This document shows, in pieces, positions 24,166 to 31,035 of a stretch of DNA of 58,446 nucleotides. Below the pieces are notes generated by a model. The model was given only the letters and a program-made list of their open reading frames with translations. It was not told the origin of the DNA and did not search any database. This DNA comes from Streptomyces sp. man185 (lineage in GTDB: Bacteria > Actinomycetota > Actinomycetes > Streptomycetales > Streptomycetaceae): contig NTHE01000050.1 of assembly GCA_002551355.1 (NCBI GenBank), forward strand, positions 1 through 58,446, written 5' to 3'. Within the stretch, counting starts at the first letter, position 1. Each line of letters opens with the position of its first letter. A program made the position numbers and the translations under genes.

Positions 24166-24642
24166 TCAGTGCTTGATCTCCATGGCTTCATACCCTGCGA
24201 GTCCTGTCCCGACGAAGGCAGGTACGAGGGCGTGCAGGTACCAGGCGAGGTCGGTGAACTCCGGCGCCGCCGGGACACTCCGGCGGTCGATGGTGGGCAC
24301 GAAGGAAACCTTCGTGCGACCAGGCATGAACACGAGCATCCCGCCGGTCCCCGCCTCCGGGTGGTAGACGTCAACCGCCACGGTGTACGGCAGGTTATCG
24401 GGTGCGTCCAGGCGGGCCAGCACCTCGCCGGTGTTTCCGGGGGAGCTGCTGTACCACTCGTACATGTCATCCGCGTCATTGATCATGTAAGAGAGGCTCC
24501 CGGCAGAGACATCCATGGACCAGCCCACCCGGGCCAGTGCATTCAGAGCCACGCGCACAGTGATCGGGTCCGTGAACGTGAAGTCGATGTCGGCGTCTCT
24601 GGATCCCACGGAACCTCCGGCCGGCGTGGCGTAGCTCCGCAT
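24166..24642 (-). CDS. Hypothetical protein of the accessory patch
   Basis: 158-residue soluble protein of no family I recognise. It contains DADIDFTFTDPITVRVALNAL, YEWYSSSPGNTGEVLARLD and YTVAVDVYHPEAGTGGMLVF, an alpha/beta pattern resembling small immunity-type proteins, and ends FVGTGLAGYEAMEIKH. The start is ATG at 24640-24642. It has the same strand and low G+C as the DUF4279 gene. Function unknown. Confidence 0.5.
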   Translation of the reverse strand: MRSYATPAGGSVGSRDADIDFTFTDPITVRVALNALARVGWSMDVSAGSLSYMINDADDMYEWYSSSPGNTGEVLARLDAPDNLPYTVAVDVYHPEAGTGGMLVFMPGRTKVSFVPTIDRRSVPAAPEFTDLAWYLHALVPAFVGTGLAGYEAMEIKH

Positions 24643-24851
24643 GCTCGCCCGCGGAGCACAGGGACGTCGAACGAATTTCCACTCTGCCTCGGCCTCGGCT
24701 GCAAACCCAGCCGACCAACTTGGACGCTGGTCAACGTACTCACGGTGTCGACCACTGCCGACAGTGCGGCGTCCGGCACAGGGCAATACGACTAGGGCCT
24801 GTCCGATGGCACGACTGGACAAGAGTCCTACTCCTGGTGGGGTAATGCGGT

Positions 24852-25100
24852 ATGGCTACCGAGTACGTGCCTCCGGACGAGACCACCGTCAAGAAGTCCG
24901 TCACCATCCCCAGGTCGCTGGCCAGCGAGGTCGAAGCCCGGACAGGCACTCGGGGCTTCTCCCGATTCGTCTCCGAAGCCGTCGAGCACGCCCTCGCTCT
25001 GACCAAAACCAGGGAGATCGTCGAGGCGTACGAGGACGAACACGGCTCCTTCACCCCTGAAGAGATCGAGGGGGCCCGTCGGGCATGGCACGGCGAGTAG
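24852..25100 (+). CDS. VapB-like ribbon-helix-helix antitoxin
   Basis: 82-residue antitoxin-type protein. The ribbon-helix-helix region is about residues 12-50 (KKSVTIPRSLASEVEARTGTR, FSRFVSEAVEHALAL). The acidic C-terminal tail (EAYEDEHGSFTPEEIEGARRAW) would wrap around a PIN toxin. It overlaps the start of the toxin gene by 16 bp (GTGA-type coupling region, 25085-25100). A short inverted repeat GGAC-aaga-GTCC just upstream may be its operator. The antitoxin frame is intact while the toxin is broken. Confidence 0.85.
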   Translation: MATEYVPPDETTVKKSVTIPRSLASEVEARTGTRGFSRFVSEAVEHALALTKTREIVEAYEDEHGSFTPEEIEGARRAWHGE

Positions 25101-25524
25101 CCCCGGCGTTCCCCCGCGCCCTCCTCATCCTTGATGCACAGCCTCTGTCTCTCCTGGCCGACCAGGACCGCAAGATGACGCTGATGCTCAAGGTCGCCGA
25201 AGCCGAGGGGTATGTGGCCGCGATCTCCACGGTCAGCATCGCCGAAGTCCGCCGCACCGGAAAAGCCGCGGACCACCTGCGCTGGCTCCGGTCCCGGCTC
25301 ACCGTCATCCCGGCGACTGAGATGATCGCCGACCGCGCGGCGAACCTGCTGGAGGACGCAGGCCTGGACGGCCACGAAAACGTCGTGGACGCGCTCGTCG
25401 TCGCCACGGCGCCTGGTCCGACGGGCCGATGAAGGTTGCCTCCACCGACGGTTCACACATCCCGAAGCTCTGCCACGCGGCGTCCCTGGGCCGCAGCAGC
25501 CCCGTGGCATGGGTGCGCGTCTGA
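25085..25524 (+). pseudogene. VapC-like PIN-domain toxin, C-terminally frameshifted
   Basis: The open frame gives 115 residues (to 25432) with PIN-domain acids in LILDAQPLSLL, STVSIAEVRR and ENVVDALVVATA. It then stops abruptly at GPTGR. The expected C-terminal part continues in the +1 frame from about 25429 to the TGA at 25522-25524: KVASTDGSHIPKLCHAAS and SSPVAWVRV, the usual end of this PIN subfamily, including the last Asp strand. A small deletion near 25410-25428 explains it. The toxin RNase is probably inactive. Confidence 0.75.
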
Positions 25525-25589
25525 CCTGATCGGTGCCACCTGGGCAATAAGCCGGGGCCCGTCGCCTCCACGATGAGCCCCTACTTGAG

Positions 25590-25853
25590 TTACGCCCTGC
25601 CAGGCCGGATGACCTCGCTTGGGTCCCGGAGCCATACCTGCTGGCCTCGGTCCGTGACGATCAACCCGAACTGGTCGGCGTCGGGCCGGCCCTCCGTTTC
25701 GTACTCCCACCAGGTCCGCTCGATCTCCTCCCACAGGAACCCGGGGCCGTACTGCCACACCTCCTCACCGGTGGCGGTCGTGGCCCCAGCTCCGTCCTCC
25801 CGGGTCACCCACACCTGAACACCCTCAACGGTGTTCTGGTGAATGAGCCGCAC
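25590..25853 (-). CDS. Small hypothetical protein of the accessory patch
   Basis: 87 residues: NTVEGVQVWVTREDGAG, EVWQYGPGFLWEEIERTWWE and GLIVTDRGQQVWLRDPSEV. The aromatic, beta-rich pattern looks like a real folded protein, though I know no family. GTG at 25851-25853 is the likely start; the frame continues upstream but there only mirrors the opposite gene. It is divergent from, and nearly overlaps, the HD-domain gene. Confidence 0.5.
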   Translation of the reverse strand: MRLIHQNTVEGVQVWVTREDGAGATTATGEEVWQYGPGFLWEEIERTWWEYETEGRPDADQFGLIVTDRGQQVWLRDPSEVIRPGRA

Positions 25854-26477
25854 GCCGGGCAGCCGTGCCCCTGCGAACAACGCGAACCCGAGATCCAGAA
25901 TCCGGGCGGGATCCAGGCCGGCCGCCCGCGCCCGCCCCTTCCCCCTGACCTCGTGGAGGTCGGGCACGGCTGGTGGATGGCCGGGGTCCGCGACCCCGAG
26001 AGTGTGGCTGAGCACTCGTGGCGTACGGCATTGATCGCCACGGTCATCGCGAAGCTGGAGGGCGCCGACCCCGCCCGAGCCGCGTACCTCGCCGTCTGGC
26101 ACGACACGCAGGAGAGCCGGACCGGGGACGTGAACCACCTCGGGAAGAAGTACGCGCCCGCCGGCGACCCTCAGGAGGTTACCGCCGACCAAACTGCCGG
26201 AATGCCCGAGGTGTTGGCCTCTGCAATCCGTGAACTGGTCGCGGAGTACGAGGCGAAGGAATCGCCGGAAGCGGTCTGCGCGCGGGATGCGGACACGCTG
26301 GAGTGCCTGCTCCAAGGCATCGAGTACAAGGCCCAGGGCTACGAGAACGCTCAGCGGTGGATCGACAACAGTAGAGGCCGACTCGTCACCGAGACCGCCA
26401 ACCGCCTCGCCGACGAACTCACGGCGCAAGGAAGCCTCGACTGGCTGCGGGCCGCCTTGGACGAGGGCAAGGCGTAA
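25839..26477 (+). CDS. HD-domain hydrolase with abnormal N-terminus
   Basis: Up to 212 residues. From LVEVGHGWWMAGVRDPESVAEHSWRTALI onward it is a YfbR/HDDC2-like HD-domain phosphohydrolase; metal-binding residues are in AEHSW, WHDTQE and CARDADTLECLLQGIEYKAQ. Such enzymes dephosphorylate nucleoside 5'-monophosphates. Two features are odd. The first 40 residues are Pro/Arg-rich and unlike the family. Between EVGH and GWW the usual basic link (about seven residues, LKR-type) is missing. The true start is therefore uncertain (GTG 25953 and ATG 25977 are in frame), and the gene may be damaged. It overlaps the divergent gene at 25853. Confidence 0.6.
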   Translation: MNEPHAGQPCPCEQREPEIQNPGGIQAGRPRPPLPPDLVEVGHGWWMAGVRDPESVAEHSWRTALIATVIAKLEGADPARAAYLAVWHDTQESRTGDVNHLGKKYAPAGDPQEVTADQTAGMPEVLASAIRELVAEYEAKESPEAVCARDADTLECLLQGIEYKAQGYENAQRWIDNSRGRLVTETANRLADELTAQGSLDWLRAALDEGKA

Positions 26478-26829
26478 CCCCGAAGCTCGGGTCCTGAGCC
26501 TCAAGCCTCGGGCTTCGGGACGGTCGGGTCACTCGTCCGGGGGTACGAAGATGGGTCTGCGGCCCGAAGCTCGGGTTCCGGGACTTGGGTGTCGGGATGC
26601 GGGACCCGGGGTTCGAGCGCCTTCCTTAAGTGGGTTGGAAAAGAAGGGGGTTGGGGAGGACCTTCCCTCCCTCCCCACCCCGTCACGGTCAGGCAGTATG
26701 ACTAATCGTGACAGCTTGCGGCGCAGCGTGACGACCGCTTACGTTGCGAGAACCAATCGACCCCGACGCGGTGTTGCCACACCAGGCCGGGGTCTCACCA
26801 CAAGATCCAGCACCTAGAAAGAAGATCCC
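26478..26829. other. 352-bp noncoding region with repeats and hairpin
   Basis: CCCGAAGCTCGGGT occurs twice, at 26478-26491 and 26563-26576. The first copy also pairs with GCTTCGGG (26512-26519), a plausible terminator for the HD gene. A purine-rich stretch (26632-26665) and GTCACGG / CGTGAC elements (26691-26716) follow, probably the promoter area of the winged-helix gene at 26830. No gene seen. Confidence 0.5.
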
Positions 26830-27897
26830 GTGGCTACCCAGCACCATAGCCCCGCCCTGCCAGCTCCCGCAGTCTCCGCCGCGTACCCGATGGCCAATCC
26901 CGGGTACGGCAAACGCTCCGCCCCGAGCCAACTTCGCCGCTCGCGCGATGACTTCGCCCTCCTGCCGACCCGCGAGCGCTACGTCGCCGGATTCGTCGAC
27001 CACCTCCCCGAAGGTGCCGCGATGAGCGTGAAGACCCTGGCCAAGCAGCTCCCGCTCTACGGGCAACAAGCCATCTCCACCGCCCTGACCGCCCTGTCCG
27101 TCGCCGGACACCTGCGGCGCGTACGGTGCGCGGTCGGCGCGGGCGACGAGACCCGCTGGGCCTTCCGCACCTTCTGGTCCCGCACCGCCCGCGACAACGA
27201 GTGGTGGAACACCTACCTCGCCGCCGAGAACGCCTCCTCATCCGCAGCACCCGCCGAACCGGAAACGCCCACCGCCGGCATGGCACCGCCGCCTCCATGG
27301 GTCCCGGCCGAGGAACCGCCGCCGCCCGCGCGGACCGAGGGACCGTCGCCTGCCGGACAGGCCCCCGAACCCAACCCCGTACCGCACCAACGCACCCCTC
27401 CCCGGGCGCCGGACACGACCCCCGGGCACACCGGGAGCACCACCCCCTCCCCCGCCTACCTCGCCCTGGCCCGCCTCGGCCGCGACGACCACCGCATGGC
27501 CCTCTCCGCCGACGACTGCACCGCCCTGGAAGCACAGGCGGCGGAATGGCTCGACCGGGGCGTCACCGTCGACTACCTGACCAGCGCCCTCACGGCGGGG
27601 CTCCCTGCCCAGGTCGACTCGCCCGTCGGCCTCCTCCGCCGCCGTCTCGCCGACAAAATGCCGCCCCGGCTGCCGGACCAGAACACCGCACCCGTCACCC
27701 CGGCCCCCACCCGCCGCATCCTCGTCGAGTGCACCGACTGCGGTCGGCCCGGACTCCCCGAAGCACTCCCCGACGGTCTCTGCCACCCCTGCCACACAGC
27801 CCGCACCACAACCAGAGACATCACACCCGACCCTGCCGAGATCGCCGCCGTGAAGGCCCACATGGCCAACCTCCGCGACCTCCTCAAACCTGTCTGA
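26830..27897 (+). CDS. Winged-helix protein with Pro-rich linker and zinc ribbon
   Basis: 355 residues in three parts. The N-terminal winged helix (about 45-130) reads LPTRERYVAGFVDHLPEGAA, then KTLAKQLPLYGQQAISTALTALSVAGHLRR. A long Pro/Ala/Thr-rich linker (about 140-215) follows. The C-terminal part (about 215-355) contains a helical segment and a C4 zinc ribbon, CTDCGRPGLPEALPDGLCHPCH. The layout suggests a DNA-binding regulator of a Streptomyces-specific type often carried in several copies. GTG 26830 follows AGAAAGAAG. Targets are unknown. It is the last gene of the accessory patch after tRNA-Ser. Confidence 0.75.
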   Translation: MATQHHSPALPAPAVSAAYPMANPGYGKRSAPSQLRRSRDDFALLPTRERYVAGFVDHLPEGAAMSVKTLAKQLPLYGQQAISTALTALSVAGHLRRVRCAVGAGDETRWAFRTFWSRTARDNEWWNTYLAAENASSSAAPAEPETPTAGMAPPPPWVPAEEPPPPARTEGPSPAGQAPEPNPVPHQRTPPRAPDTTPGHTGSTTPSPAYLALARLGRDDHRMALSADDCTALEAQAAEWLDRGVTVDYLTSALTAGLPAQVDSPVGLLRRRLADKMPPRLPDQNTAPVTPAPTRRILVECTDCGRPGLPEALPDGLCHPCHTARTTTRDITPDPAEIAAVKAHMANLRDLLKPV

Positions 27898-27914
27898 GGC
27901 CCCGACTCCCTCCG

Positions 27915-27980
27915 TTTCCCTACCGGAAACATTCCACTTTCCTTATCGGAAACTCTCCACTACTCTTTCCGTCATGGAAA
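27915..27980 (+). promoter_or_regulatory. Three TTTCC-N5-GGAAA operator sites
   Basis: Perfect inverted repeats TTTCC-N5-GGAAA at 27915-27929, 27938-27952 and 27966-27980; the last one covers the ATG of the membrane protein gene (27974). They start 23 and 28 bases apart. The obvious binder is the winged-helix regulator encoded second in this operon, implying autoregulation. Confidence 0.8.
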
Positions 27981-28465
27981 CTAACGGCGTACGACCGACG
28001 CCGGAGCAGGCTCATTCCGCCCTGGCCGACACCGAGCGCATCCGAGCCTCCGCCGCTGCGCTCTCGGCGACGCCCTGGCCGAACTGGTTCTTCGTCACGC
28101 TCACGCTCTACGCCGCCGCGCTCCCGATCGTCTACGGAGGCGCCATGGCCGACGAGGACTGGCTGCTGCCGGGCTCCGCCTGGATGGGGATCATGGTGGC
28201 GATCACCGCGGTGTACGGAGCGCTCTTCGCCGTCGCGGCCAAGACGTGGCGGGGGAAGACCGGGGTGGCGCTGCGGCTGGACGTGCTGCCCAGGCGGGCG
28301 ACCGTGCCGCTCATGGTCGGGCTGCCCTCGATCCTGGTGGGCGCGGCGTTCGCGTTCCGTTTCACGGGGTGGCCGGGGTGGCTGATCGCCGCCTCGGTGA
28401 TCGGGGCCGCAACGTCCGTCGGGTTTCATCTCGCCTTCGTACGACTGCACCGGAAGACCTCGTGA
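27974..28465 (+). CDS. Four-helix membrane protein cotranscribed with a regulator
   Basis: 163 residues with an N-terminal polar helix (PEQAHSALADTERIRASAAAL) and four membrane segments (FFVTLTLYAAALPIVYGG, MGIMVAITAVYGALFAVA, VPLMVGLPSILVGAAFAF, WLIAASVIGAATSVGFHLAF). No transporter signature is recognisable. Membrane proteins of this type regularly precede a small winged-helix repressor in actinobacteria. The start codon lies inside the third operator repeat. The stop overlaps the next start (GTGA at 28462-28465). Confidence 0.8.
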   Translation: METNGVRPTPEQAHSALADTERIRASAAALSATPWPNWFFVTLTLYAAALPIVYGGAMADEDWLLPGSAWMGIMVAITAVYGALFAVAAKTWRGKTGVALRLDVLPRRATVPLMVGLPSILVGAAFAFRFTGWPGWLIAASVIGAATSVGFHLAFVRLHRKTS

Positions 28466-28782
28466 GCTCCGATTCCCGCGACATGCCGGCGGATTTCGAC
28501 GCCACCATCCACGCCCCGAACCGGCTGCGCATCTGCGCCCTGCTGGACACCGCGGGCGAGGCGGAGTTCGGCCTCGTCCAGAAACAGCTCGGACTGTCCG
28601 CCTCCGTGCTGAGCAAGCACGCCACCGTGCTGATGGACGCCGGCTACGTCGAGCAGCGCAAGGCCGTCCGCGATACCCGGCAACGCGTATGGCTTCGCCT
28701 GACCCGGACGGGCCGGGCCGCCTATCAGGGGCACCTCGCGGCGCTGCGCGCGATCGTGGGGCCGGCGGACCCCGCTCCCTGA
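28462..28782 (+). CDS. Winged-helix transcriptional regulator
   Basis: 106-residue ArsR/MarR-like winged-helix protein: HAPNRLRICALLDTAGEAEFGLVQKQLGL (first helices), SASVLSKHATVLMDAGYVEQRKA (recognition helix) and the wing RDTRQRVWLRLTRTGRAAYQGH. No effector domain. It is coupled to the membrane protein gene by a four-base overlap. It is the likely repressor for the three TTTCC-N5-GGAAA sites. Its last codons lie in a 39-bp tandem duplication. Confidence 0.88.
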   Translation: MSSDSRDMPADFDATIHAPNRLRICALLDTAGEAEFGLVQKQLGLSASVLSKHATVLMDAGYVEQRKAVRDTRQRVWLRLTRTGRAAYQGHLAALRAIVGPADPAP

Positions 28783-28843
28783 CCGGCAGGCGCGACGGGA
28801 ACAGCGGACCCCGCTCCCTGACCGCAGGCGCGACGGGAACAGC
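28765..28843 (+). repeat. 39-bp tandem duplication across the regulator stop codon
   Basis: The sequence starting GCGGACCCCGCTCC at 28765 is repeated from 28804 with one base missing (ACCGGCAGG versus ACCGCAGG). The first copy contains the stop codon of the regulator gene. The second copy is noncoding and ends just before a terminator. Confidence 0.85.
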
Positions 28844-28844
28844 A

Positions 28845-28890
28845 GAGCGCCCGGTCGCCAGTACAGAGGAAGTACGGCGACCGGGCGCTC
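28845..28890 (+). terminator. Terminator after the membrane protein/regulator operon
   Basis: A 15-bp perfect stem GAGCGCCCGGTCGCC (28845-28859) with 28876-28890, extended inside by GTAC/GTAC pairing. Confidence 0.85.
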
Positions 28891-29232
28891 CGGCTCATGG
28901 TTCAGGTCGGGGGAAGCGGCATCGGGGGGACAAGCCGCTTCCCCCGGTGAGAACAGGGCCTGCTGGTCGTCCGTCGCGGTCAGGGGGGAAATCGCGCGGC
29001 GGCCGACCCCACAGAGAGGCCCTGTTCCGGCCGTCCGGGTCCTGCCTGGTCCCGTCGGGCTCGGTTTCCATCGTGCCGGGCGGCGGGGGCCATGGGGTAC
29101 GGCGAAAGGCCTCGATGGCCGGGTCGTAGGTCCTTAAAAGGCGCATCAGTGATCAAAAACGGCCACCGGATACGGCCATCCGTGCGGATAGAATCGCCCG
29201 ATCGCACGTGAGGTCGATGGGGAGGCACGATT
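28891..29232 (+). promoter_or_regulatory. Intergenic region with hairpin and candidate -10 box
   Basis: It holds a second strong hairpin (GGGGGAAGCGGC 28909-28920 with 28934-28945) and, close to the next gene, TAGAAT at 29189-29194, a perfect actinobacterial -10 (TAGRRT). No convincing -35 is present. No gene otherwise. Confidence 0.5.
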
Positions 29233-29397
29233 GTGGCCAAGGCAAAGACGATCATCATCTACATGCTGGTGGTCTTCGTGCTGTACACGATCATCATGTC
29301 TCCGCAGCGGGCCGCCGAACTGGTCCAGGTAGGGTTCGAAGGCATTTCCACCGCCGCGCAGAGCGTTGGTGACTTCATGTCAGAACTGGTGAAGTAG
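29233..29397 (+). CDS. Small single-span membrane protein
   Basis: 54 residues: a short basic start (VAKAKT), one membrane segment (IIIYMLVVFVLYTIIM) and an amphipathic C-terminal helix (RAAELVQVGFEGISTAAQS) ending SELVK. GTG 29233 has GGAGG at 29221-29225. It lies 10 bp upstream of the Dabb-domain gene, probably one transcript from the TAGAAT box. Function unknown. Confidence 0.75.
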   Translation: MAKAKTIIIYMLVVFVLYTIIMSPQRAAELVQVGFEGISTAAQSVGDFMSELVK

Positions 29398-29407
29398 GAG
29401 ACGAACG

Positions 29408-29701
29408 ATGATCCGCCACCTGGTCCTCTTCAGGCTGAACGACGGCGTCGAGCGGGACGACCCGCGGGTCGTCGCCGGGGACCGGGCCTTCCGGGAGCTG
29501 GCGGGGCAGGTTCCGGAGCTGGAGTTCTGGGAGTGCGCCTGGAACATCACCGACCGGCCGATCGCGTACGACTACGCCATCAACTCAGCGGTCGCCGACG
29601 AGCACGCGCTCAAGCGGTACATCGAGCACCCGGCCCACCAGGCCGCCGCGGGACAGTGGCGGGAATTCGCCACTTGGGTGATCGCGGACTATCCCTTCTG
29701 A
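29408..29701 (+). CDS. Dabb (stress-responsive alpha/beta-barrel) domain protein
   Basis: 97 residues, the full size of a single Dabb domain: MIRHLVLFRLNDGV at the start, then ELEFWECAWNITDRPIAYDYAI and EHALKRYIEHPAHQAAA. Dabb domains form ferredoxin-like dimers; some bind small hydrophobic ligands or act as enzymes, and the role here is unknown. ATG 29408 follows GGAGACG. It is located directly upstream of sigF, as in other Streptomyces. Confidence 0.92.
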   Translation: MIRHLVLFRLNDGVERDDPRVVAGDRAFRELAGQVPELEFWECAWNITDRPIAYDYAINSAVADEHALKRYIEHPAHQAAAGQWREFATWVIADYPF

Positions 29702-29760
29702 GTCCGTCCCGGCCCCCTCCTGACCTCCCACCGGACTCGGCCGGTCCCGGATCCACCCAG

Positions 29761-29793
29761 CCCCTCGCCGTTCCGGCGGGGGGTTTCTTTGTT
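29761..29793 (+). terminator. Terminator after the Dabb gene
   Basis: Nine-base-pair stem CCCCTCGCC with GGCGGGGGG and a five-base loop (29761-29783), followed by TTTCTTTGTT, a near-classical intrinsic terminator. Confidence 0.85.
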
Positions 29794-29847
29794 CTGTTTA
29801 AACCCTTATGACCTCAACACGGCACTATGCGGTGCTTGCACACAGTG

Positions 29848-29855
29848 GACATGTC
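29848..29855. promoter_or_regulatory. GACATGTC palindrome upstream of sigF
   Basis: Eight-base palindrome 68 bp before the sigF start. The same core occurs twice upstream of sigN (30892-30899 and, with one change, 30916-30923). A direct repeat TTGACCG (29888 and 29898) lies nearer the start. A shared regulator of both sigma genes is possible. Confidence 0.4.
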
Positions 29856-29922
29856 TTGTGATGCTATGACCGCTTTTGACGGATGAGTTGACCGTAGTTG
29901 ACCGCAAAGGGGTGGCGTCACC

Positions 29923-30801
29923 GTGCCGGCCAGTACAGCGCCTCAAGTGCCTCCCCAGACCGTCCAGACCGTTCAGGCCGTCCGGACCGAGGAGATCCAG
30001 ACCGAGACCCCGGACCCCTCGGCCAGGCCCGCCAGGGCCCGCGGCGCCGACACCAGGGCGCTCACCCAGGTCCTCTTCGGCCAGCTCAAGGACCTGGAGC
30101 CGGGCACTGCGGAACACCGCCGGGTCCGCGCCGCCCTCATCGAGGCGAACCTCCCCCTCGTGCGGTACGCCGCGGCGCGGTTCCGCAGCCGCAACGAGCC
30201 GATGGAGGACGTCGTCCAGGTCGGCACCATCGGTCTGATCAACGCCATCGACCGGTTCGACCCGGAGCGCGGGGTCCAGTTCCCCACGTTCGCGATGCCC
30301 ACCGTCGTCGGCGAGATCAAACGTTACTTCCGCGACAACGTGCGCACCGTCCACGTCCCCCGCCGGCTGCACGAGCTCTGGGTCCAGGTCACCGGCGCCA
30401 CCGAGGATCTGACGACCGCCCACGGCCGGTCCCCGACCACCGCCGAGATCGCCGAGCGGCTGAAGATCTCCGAGGACGAGGTGCTGGCCTGCATCGAGGC
30501 GGGGCGCTCGTACCACGCGACCTCACTGGAGGCCGCCCAGGAGGGCGACGGACTGCCCGGACTCCTCGACCGGCTCGGCTACGAGGACCCCGCGCTCGCG
30601 GGCGTCGAACACCGCGACCTCGTCCGCCACCTCCTCGTCCAGCTTCCCGAACGCGAACAGCGCATCCTTCTGCTGCGCTACTACAGCAACTTGACCCAGT
30701 CTCAGATCAGCGCCGAACTGGGCGTCTCCCAGATGCACGTGTCAAGACTCCTCGCCAGAAGTTTCGCCCGATTGAGATCCGCAAACAGGATCGAGGCGTA
30801 G
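29923..30801 (+). CDS. sigF: SigB/SigF-type sigma factor, SigF
   Basis: 292-residue alternative sigma factor of the SigB/F family; the orthologue in S. coelicolor acts in late sporulation. The N-terminal 40 residues are Pro/Thr/Gln-rich. Region 2 has LIEANLPLVRYAAARF, DVVQVGTIGLINAIDRFDPERG and FPTFAMPTVVGEIKRYFRD. Region 3 and region 4 (LTQSQISAELGVSQMHVSRLLAR) follow. The assignment to sigF rather than another paralogue is from gene order (upp, tadA, Dabb, this gene, then sigN). GTG 29923 is the start. Activity would be controlled by anti-sigma factors, none of which are adjacent. Confidence 0.88.
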   Translation: MPASTAPQVPPQTVQTVQAVRTEEIQTETPDPSARPARARGADTRALTQVLFGQLKDLEPGTAEHRRVRAALIEANLPLVRYAAARFRSRNEPMEDVVQVGTIGLINAIDRFDPERGVQFPTFAMPTVVGEIKRYFRDNVRTVHVPRRLHELWVQVTGATEDLTTAHGRSPTTAEIAERLKISEDEVLACIEAGRSYHATSLEAAQEGDGLPGLLDRLGYEDPALAGVEHRDLVRHLLVQLPEREQRILLLRYYSNLTQSQISAELGVSQMHVSRLLARSFARLRSANRIEA

Positions 30802-30887
30802 CCGGAACGGGTAGACCGTCCACAGAGCAGTTCTGACGGCATAAAAGGCCTACACCCCCTGTTTGCAGGGCGTATTCGGCGCTTACT

Positions 30888-30925
30888 TGTCGACATGTCA
30901 CTACAGCGTGTTGCCGACATGTGAC
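30888..30925. promoter_or_regulatory. Repeated GACATGT sites upstream of sigN
   Basis: TGTCGACATGTCAC (30888-30901) and TGCCGACATGTGAC (30912-30925) are 24 bases apart start to start, about two helical turns, and 110-150 bp before the sigN ATG. A separate hairpin (GCAGCC...GGCTGC) lies between them and the start. Confidence 0.5.
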
Positions 30926-31035
30926 ATTCTGCTGGAAGCGCGTTTGCCGCAGCCCCACCTCCGGTATTCAGGTGGAGGCTGCGTTCCTCCGATGGTCGCG
31001 GCCACCGCGACCGTCCGCGACCTCAAGGGGGTGGC

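Noticed and set aside
23250..27914. A complete integrative element after tRNA-Ser(CGA)
   Set aside because: No integrase, no excisionase and no repeated tRNA 3' end were seen. Only an accessory patch can be claimed.
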